Shown here one piece after another: positions 61,001 through 64,000 of a stretch of 64,000 nt of DNA (position 1 is its first letter; each line of letters starts with the position of its first letter). The stretch spans positions 372,001 through 436,000 of the forward strand of contig NZ_UETR01000002.1 of assembly GCF_900491745.1 (NCBI RefSeq). Direction: 5' to 3'. The position numbers and the translations under genes are program-made. The stretch comes from Amarolinea aalborgensis. Lineage in GTDB: Bacteria; Chloroflexota; Anaerolineae; SSC4; Amarolineaceae. A model generated the notes under the pieces. The model was given only the letters and a program-made list of their open reading frames with translations. It ran no database searches and was not told the DNA's origin.

Positions 61001-61761
61001 GCCCTGACAGCGGCGTCGTGGCCATTGCCTACGTCGGCGACATGATGACCGGCGAGGAAGTGCATTTTGGCTTCCAGGTGAAGGCAGAGATGGGCGCGGC
61101 CGGCGGTAACTGGTCGTTCGTGGACAACGTGTACAAGATGGGCGAGATGATCGCCAGCGCGTCTGCCAGCTTCAGCGTGCCGGCCCTCAACTCCTACGAG
61201 GTCACGCTGCAGGACGGCCTGAACGGCTACAGCGGCACGAGCGACACCTTCCTCAATGCCTGGATGCCGACCATGCCGTATGGCGGCGCGACTAACTTCT
61301 ACGTGCGCCAGCCTGGCGTCAAGACATCGCTGGTCAAGTTCGATCTGTCAGCCTTGCCCAACACCGCCCAGGTGGAACAGGCGCAGATTGGTCTCTACGT
61401 CACCTACGGCAGCGGCAACCCGGTGACGCTGGAAGCCTATCAGGTCTACAAGCCGTGGTCAGAGATGGCCGCGACGTGGAATGAGGCTGATGCGGGCATG
61501 CCGTGGGAGATGCCTGGCGCGATGGGGCCGAGTGACCGCGCGGCGACGTTCGCCGATCGCGTTAGCTTCGGCGGCTCGGGCCGCTGGGTCTGGTTCAACG
61601 TGCAAGATCTGGCGCAGATGTGGGTGATGAACGCGAACAGCAATCAGGGCATTGCCCTGGTGGGCGGCGGCAACACCAACTCTGAGCTGGAGTTCACGTC
61701 GTCCGACTACATTGTGACCTTCGTGCGCCCGCAGATGAAGATCGTCTACAAGGCGCCGTAA
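58039..61761 (+). CDS. Secreted M6 (immune inhibitor A-like) metalloprotease with C-terminal DNRLRE-type domain
   Basis: A 1240-residue exported protease. Signal peptide ~1-33 (FLVVTMLIVALAPMSALASA), propeptide-like Ala/Lys-rich helical segment, then the catalytic domain with WDTDHDGIVDHFMIAHAG and the zinc motif VHEYGHDIGLPDYYDTSG (HEYGH at 395-399). A beta-sandwich/CBM-like region follows the protease (EGWWIDNLMAANNG). A domain at ~912-960 has PDTFAVGQTATVDVHNMNNGG; its wording recurs in the ScyD-like gene next door. The C-terminus (~1051-1240) is a DNRLRE/CBM96-type carbohydrate-binding domain (TSLVKFDLSALP, ATWNEADAG). It has its own consensus promoter and long leader. Confidence 0.93.
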   Translation: MTTNQHRTTWFTWFLVVTMLIVALAPMSALASAPEGKTGAAAAPPSIPWQKFIRSQPNPMPPADDFVIENMLRADGALTLNSSAADAKAAVEAYKEALNRQKGMSGPNPIAYAKRLAAWNQAKAMGKSPMAAGFGETGEAKLLMAIVEFTGSQTFDNYHVVDGQCVPDGTTTTIDGPLHNQIPDPAPTGDNNSMWVPDFTTSFYQNLFFGEGPTAGVGVVRPDLNNGAGVDLTGHTATNWYLKQSEGLYHLTGDFYGWVQLPVSEGEYGADDPCTSGSNMSRNGPVFRVAADTADAINAAYPGFDWRQWDTDHDGIVDHFMIAHAGIGNEAGGGAQGEFSIWAHSWDVYEDTYGDGSTLGHLVAGMDTPDDRSDDIRVFNYTIVPEDADIGVIVHEYGHDIGLPDYYDTSGATENSTAFWDVMSAGSWTGELGGADPASFNPWARTFFGWTNPLVVDYNMPQPMDVMLGQAAGTPAGTEDTVRVNLPSTVVNIPNKAGEGKGWHNVLGDNRDESVYRSWDLSGLSGSLTVSFTTYIDLEADYDYGYFQVSTDGGSTWASLQDMDGVAVTDPVGGLNDHYEGVLRYDLSAYVGLSNVMTRFRQISDGGVQWEGWWIDNLMAANNGIVIYANDLEDSSDWTLDGWEIVPIDVNIEHYYMLEWRNMGGFGADDGLAYGYLTLTHPGDGWIVDRVPANVPGMVVWYRNDDYPNNNVLAGGRAANSPAYGPKGSMLVVDANPDPVLWSGGFWNPAANARQPQMNGRRQSMDAAFGLAPTAVWNLHDFANIANPVLPLGNRPAKPAFHDSMGYVPGFAWPDNGFIYTIANASSVVIPASGDYTTRVRGLAADGVNLDGDFTDLWGATVSGRELGSGNPGDNHTQYGLHFQVMDQAADGSYGHVKIWNAPTEIVANITVTPDTFAVGQTATVDVHNMNNGGAESGLLHVVGIDRSLVSYVDGSVYGGAFPISVPAGVAAQMYKSGGAAALKDAYRPDSGVVAIAYVGDMMTGEEVHFGFQVKAEMGAAGGNWSFVDNVYKMGEMIASASASFSVPALNSYEVTLQDGLNGYSGTSDTFLNAWMPTMPYGGATNFYVRQPGVKTSLVKFDLSALPNTAQVEQAQIGLYVTYGSGNPVTLEAYQVYKPWSEMAATWNEADAGMPWEMPGAMGPSDRAATFADRVSFGGSGRWVWFNVQDLAQMWVMNANSNQGIALVGGGNTNSELEFTSSDYIVTFVRPQMKIVYKAP

Positions 61762-61800
61762 GGGATCGCTGAATAAGGAATGCTGAAGGCGGAATGGGAA

Positions 61801-61855
61801 GCGCAGAGTACAAAGTACAAAGCGCAGAGTACAAAGTGCATAGTGCATAGTCCAT
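61801..61855 (+). repeat. Heptamer (GTACAAA/GCGCAGA) repeat, copy 2
   Basis: Period-7 units GCGCAGA, GTACAAA, GTACAAA, GCGCAGA, GTACAAA, GTGCATA, GTGCATA downstream of the M6 gene, the same family as 8616-8679. Confidence 0.78.
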
Positions 61856-61878
61856 TCAAGTAGCGCCGACAGCACGAC

Positions 61879-61931
61879 GAAGCCGGGTTTCGTGCGCCAT
61901 CTCTAGCGGATGGCGTAGGAAGCCCGGCTTC
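61879..61931. terminator. Bidirectional terminator (nested hairpin)
   Basis: Outer stem GAAGCCGGGT (61879-61888) / GCCCGGCTTC (61922-61931, one wobble) encloses an inner stem CGCCATC (61895-61901) / GATGGCG (61909-61915). TTGTTGGTTT follows on the plus strand. It lies between the convergent M6 and 61975-62355 genes and can serve both. Confidence 0.75.
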
Positions 61932-61974
61932 TTGTTGGTTTGCGCGCCAGGCGCGCTGGAGTCAAGAATGGAAA

Positions 61975-62355
61975 TCAGGCAGTGAGCAACAATTCACTGA
62001 GTTGCTCTACCGCGCTGCGCTGGCTCTGTTTACGGAACAACTCGACAAACGCTTGGGCGCGCGCTTTGTATGCCTCATCCGACAGGTTGATGACCGATTT
62101 CTCTCCTGACGCCCGCTCGAATACCATGCACAGAGCTGCTGGTTCCACGTAGCCGAGGATCATCCCCAACAGTGTTTTGCTGGCGAGGTCGAGATTAGCG
62201 TTCGTCAGGGAAAGGTCATCGTAGGCCCCGTGGAAAAGGTGAGCGCCATCCGGTATTCGATCGGACAAAGATGGCGCCCCCATTTCATCAATCAACAAAT
62301 GGGCCAATCGGTCCAGGTTTTTGTCTGTGATGTCCGTATGACTATTTCTTCTCAT
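61975..62355 (-). CDS. Unknown small protein (possibly DUF5647-like)
   Basis: A 126-residue protein. The stretch LSDRIPDGAHLFHGAYDDLSLTNANLDLASKTL is reminiscent of the DUF5647 family (IP-x-AHL...NLDLA...), in an otherwise helical protein ending VEQLSELLLTA. ATG 62355 is used; an upstream in-frame TTG at 62376 would add seven residues. It is convergent with the M6 gene and its upstream region faces the ScyD-like promoter. No function can be given. Confidence 0.65.
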   Translation of the reverse strand: MRRNSHTDITDKNLDRLAHLLIDEMGAPSLSDRIPDGAHLFHGAYDDLSLTNANLDLASKTLLGMILGYVEPAALCMVFERASGEKSVINLSDEAYKARAQAFVELFRKQSQRSAVEQLSELLLTA

Positions 62356-62469
62356 GGTACGCACGCTTGTATCCAAGCCTTTTCACCCATGGGCGGAGTA
62401 TACAACAGATTCTTTGGCCGGTCAACCGTTGTCCATTCTAACGGGTTGACATCTTTTTCGGTTTTTTGG

Positions 62470-62498
62470 TTGACAAACCTGGGGCGGGCGGTTATAAT
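62470..62498 (+). promoter_or_regulatory. Consensus sigma70 promoter of the ScyD/ScyE-like gene
   Basis: TTGACA (62470-62475), 17-bp spacer, TATAAT (62493-62498). Start predicted near 62505, giving a ~223-nt leader. The hexamers and spacing match the M6 protease promoter exactly. Confidence 0.9.
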
Positions 62499-62504
62499 AA
62501 CCGC

Positions 62505-62727
62505 AGGAACGCTGGTAAGGCGTCAACGTTTGCGATTACATGATCGCCTCATGTTCCCTTGACCCCCGGACGCCGTCAAATCAAACCTGGCTGCACAATT
62601 GACGTCCCACACACTGGTAATCCCAGCGATTGTTGCTTACCTGCCGGAAGGAGGTGCTTCGAGCGCGGACATTGCGCGTATCCCTGCTCAGGACGATCCG
62701 ATCACTATTTCAACAGGAGATTCACGT
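62505..62727 (+). promoter_or_regulatory. Long 5' leader of the ScyD/ScyE-like gene
   Basis: Contains an internal AAGGAGGTG at 62648-62656 some 72 nt before the start, comparable to the AAAGGAGGTG in the M6 leader. A possible 20-codon upstream frame (TTG 62672 to TGA 62731) ends on a TGA that overlaps the real ATG as ATGA. AGGAG (62715-62719) is the likely main ribosome-binding site. Confidence 0.45.
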
Positions 62728-64000
62728 ATGAACAAGCGTAACGCTCGTATCGTTTCATTTGCCCTGGTCATCATGCTGCTGCTGGTTGCAATGGCGCCGG
62801 CGGTTGGCGCCAGTGCGCCCGCGTCAAAACCGGTGTTCAAACCCACCTTGTGGGGAAATTATGTTCCCAACAGCGCTCCGTCGCTGCGCCCCACCTCTTT
62901 TCAGGTGGTCGCGCAGGGACTGAACAACCCACGCGGCATGGCGTTTGGCCCGGATGGCGGTCTCTACATCGCCGAGGCTGGCGTCGGTGGGCCAACGTGC
63001 TTCACCTTCCCGGACGGATCGCAGGTCTGTTGGGGATACACCGGCCAGATCACGCGTGTGCTGAACGGCCAGCAGTCGGTGTTTAGCCCTGGGCTGGTTT
63101 CTCTCTCCACGCCCGACGGCGAGGGGGTCGGGGCGCAGGACGTTGCGTTCGATGCACAAGGCAATTTGTACGCCATTATTGGTTTGGGCGCTGATCCCGC
63201 GCTGCGCGACCCCCAGGGCTTCTTGGGCGCAGACGGCATGAACTTCGGCCAACTAGTGCAGATTCATGCCGATGGCACCTGGCAGAACATGGTTGACGTT
63301 GCTGGCTATGAAGGCATCGCGAACCCGGACGGTGGATTGCTTGACAGCAATCCCTACTCCGTGCTGGCAACAGCCGACGGCTTTGCCGTGGCCGACGCGG
63401 GCGGTAATGACCTGCTAAAGATTGACATGAACGGCGTCATCTCGACGACCGCTGTCTTCCCGGATCGCATGGTCGAGTTTCCGCCCGGCTCCGGCACGAT
63501 GATCCCGATGCAGGCCGTGCCAACCACCGTGCAAATGATGTCTGATGGTTCGTATGCCGTCGGTCAGCTGACCGGTTTCCCCTTCCCGGTAGGCGGCGCC
63601 AATGTCTATCGCGTGCCGATGGGCGGCGCGCCTGAGACCTACGCCAGCGGCTTCACCAACATCCTGGGCACGGTCTTCGGTCCGGACGGCAGTCTGTATG
63701 TCCTTGAAATGGCCCATAACAGCCTGCTTTCGGGAGACCCCACGGGTGCGCTCTACCGCGTGGCGCCTAATGGCACGCGCACACTAATCACGCAAGATCT
63801 CTTCCTGCCCACGGGCCTGGCTTACGGCCCCGACGGCGCGCTCTACGTGGCTGAATATGGCGTTATCCCAGGCATGGGCCGCGTCGTGCGCATTGCCATC
63901 GAAGATTCGGTCATGGTGGATCCCGACACGGCCATGGTAGGGCAGACCGTGACAGTGCACGCACACGCCATGAACTACGGCGGCGATACCATGGGCATTC
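62728..64000 (+). CDS. ScyD/ScyE-like secreted beta-propeller protein (3' truncated by window)
   Basis: 424 codons are visible with no stop before the window ends, so the gene is 3' partial. Signal peptide: RIVSFALVIMLLLVAMAPAVGASA. The mature part is an NHL/six-bladed propeller pattern: FQVVAQGLNNPRGMAFGPDGGLYIAEAG, VAFDAQGNLYAIIGLG, GFTNILGTVFGPDGSLYVLEMAH and LTYGPDGALYVAEYG-type blades, typical of the ScyD/ScyE family. After the propeller comes DSVMVDPDTAMVGQTVTVHA, then HAMNYGGDTMGI, a module also found in the M6 protease. Family members occur in scytonemin clusters of cyanobacteria, but that pathway is not evident here; a carbohydrate or matrix-binding role is inferred. Confidence 0.85.
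   Translation, partial: MNKRNARIVSFALVIMLLLVAMAPAVGASAPASKPVFKPTLWGNYVPNSAPSLRPTSFQVVAQGLNNPRGMAFGPDGGLYIAEAGVGGPTCFTFPDGSQVCWGYTGQITRVLNGQQSVFSPGLVSLSTPDGEGVGAQDVAFDAQGNLYAIIGLGADPALRDPQGFLGADGMNFGQLVQIHADGTWQNMVDVAGYEGIANPDGGLLDSNPYSVLATADGFAVADAGGNDLLKIDMNGVISTTAVFPDRMVEFPPGSGTMIPMQAVPTTVQMMSDGSYAVGQLTGFPFPVGGANVYRVPMGGAPETYASGFTNILGTVFGPDGSLYVLEMAHNSLLSGDPTGALYRVAPNGTRTLITQDLFLPTGLAYGPDGALYVAEYGVIPGMGRVVRIAIEDSVMVDPDTAMVGQTVTVHAHAMNYGGDTMGI

Noticed and set aside
1..64000. DGR reverse transcriptase or template repeat in the window
   Set aside because: No frame shows reverse-transcriptase motifs such as a Y-x-DD box in context, and no non-coding copy of the candidate variable region was seen.
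1..64000. tRNA, rRNA or known riboswitch
   Set aside because: No cloverleaf with T-loop GTTCGA and matching stems, no rRNA sequence and no recognised riboswitch core was found by reading; the 19100-19174 junction lacks tRNA features.

Overview
The window is GC-rich, gene-dense bacterial DNA. It most likely comes from a Chloroflexota genome of the Anaerolineae/Caldilineae kind, probably a metagenome-assembled one. No rRNA, tRNA or taxonomic marker is present, so this placement is an inference. It rests on secreted proteins with Thr/Pro-rich linkers, a ScyD/ScyE-like propeller, M6 proteases, CrtO- and CruF-like carotenoid genes, LutABC, and abundant intergenic repeats, including heptamer arrays.

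Layout. (1) 1-8615, anabolic block: end of hisF, hisI, hisE, guaB, a small unknown gene, purL, a beta-propeller lipoprotein and purQ. (2) 8716-18023, conflict island: a DUF4143 ATPase, a 73-bp tandem hairpin array, a Ser/Thr kinase fused to an FGE-sulfatase (C-type-lectin-like) domain, hicAB, a CHAT protease fused to the same FGE-type domain, and an AbiEi/AbiEii pair. (3) 18092-25323: EamA exporter, a frameshifted NAD(P)-binding SDR gene, a 1.2-kb array of palindromic repeats, an MFS transporter and two alpha/beta hydrolases. (4) 25547-29809, lipid/carotenoid block: CrtO-like oxidase, CruF-like membrane protein, tocopherol-cyclase-like protein and a haem-binding protein. (5) 29921-33484 (minus): lutABC plus an unknown membrane protein. 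(6) 33631-44067: a DUF1703-type ATPase, a TrkA-like channel subunit and two very large secreted GH13 amylases, each with cohesin-like and dockerin-like modules. (7) 44075-48976: three 215-bp repeats, a DUF433/DUF5615 toxin-antitoxin-like pair, an ADP-forming acyl-CoA synthetase and a Fic protein. (8) 49027-55386, envelope block: a GT39-like membrane glycosyltransferase, a lipoprotein and two GT2 glycosyltransferases. (9) 55494-57641 (minus): low-molecular-weight phosphatase, long HPF, ComF and a Flp pilin. (10) 58039-64000: an M6 protease, a small unknown gene and a truncated ScyD/ScyE-like gene.

The observation I rate highest is that the kinase-FGE and CHAT-FGE genes end in the same architecture. 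Each has a 72-nt stretch with 24 nucleotide differences, 18 of them at codon positions 1 or 2. It is followed by 48 nt of perfect identity that runs through the stop codon into non-coding DNA. This is what two variable regions of a diversity-generating retroelement (DGR) look like. The reverse transcriptase and template repeat are not in the window, so both would have to lie elsewhere.

Other notable points are the families of hairpin and heptamer repeats, an in-frame repeat insertion in PurL, a promoter that appears only in the last copy of a 75-bp tandem repeat, and two exported-protein genes with consensus promoters, long leaders and a shared C-terminal motif.
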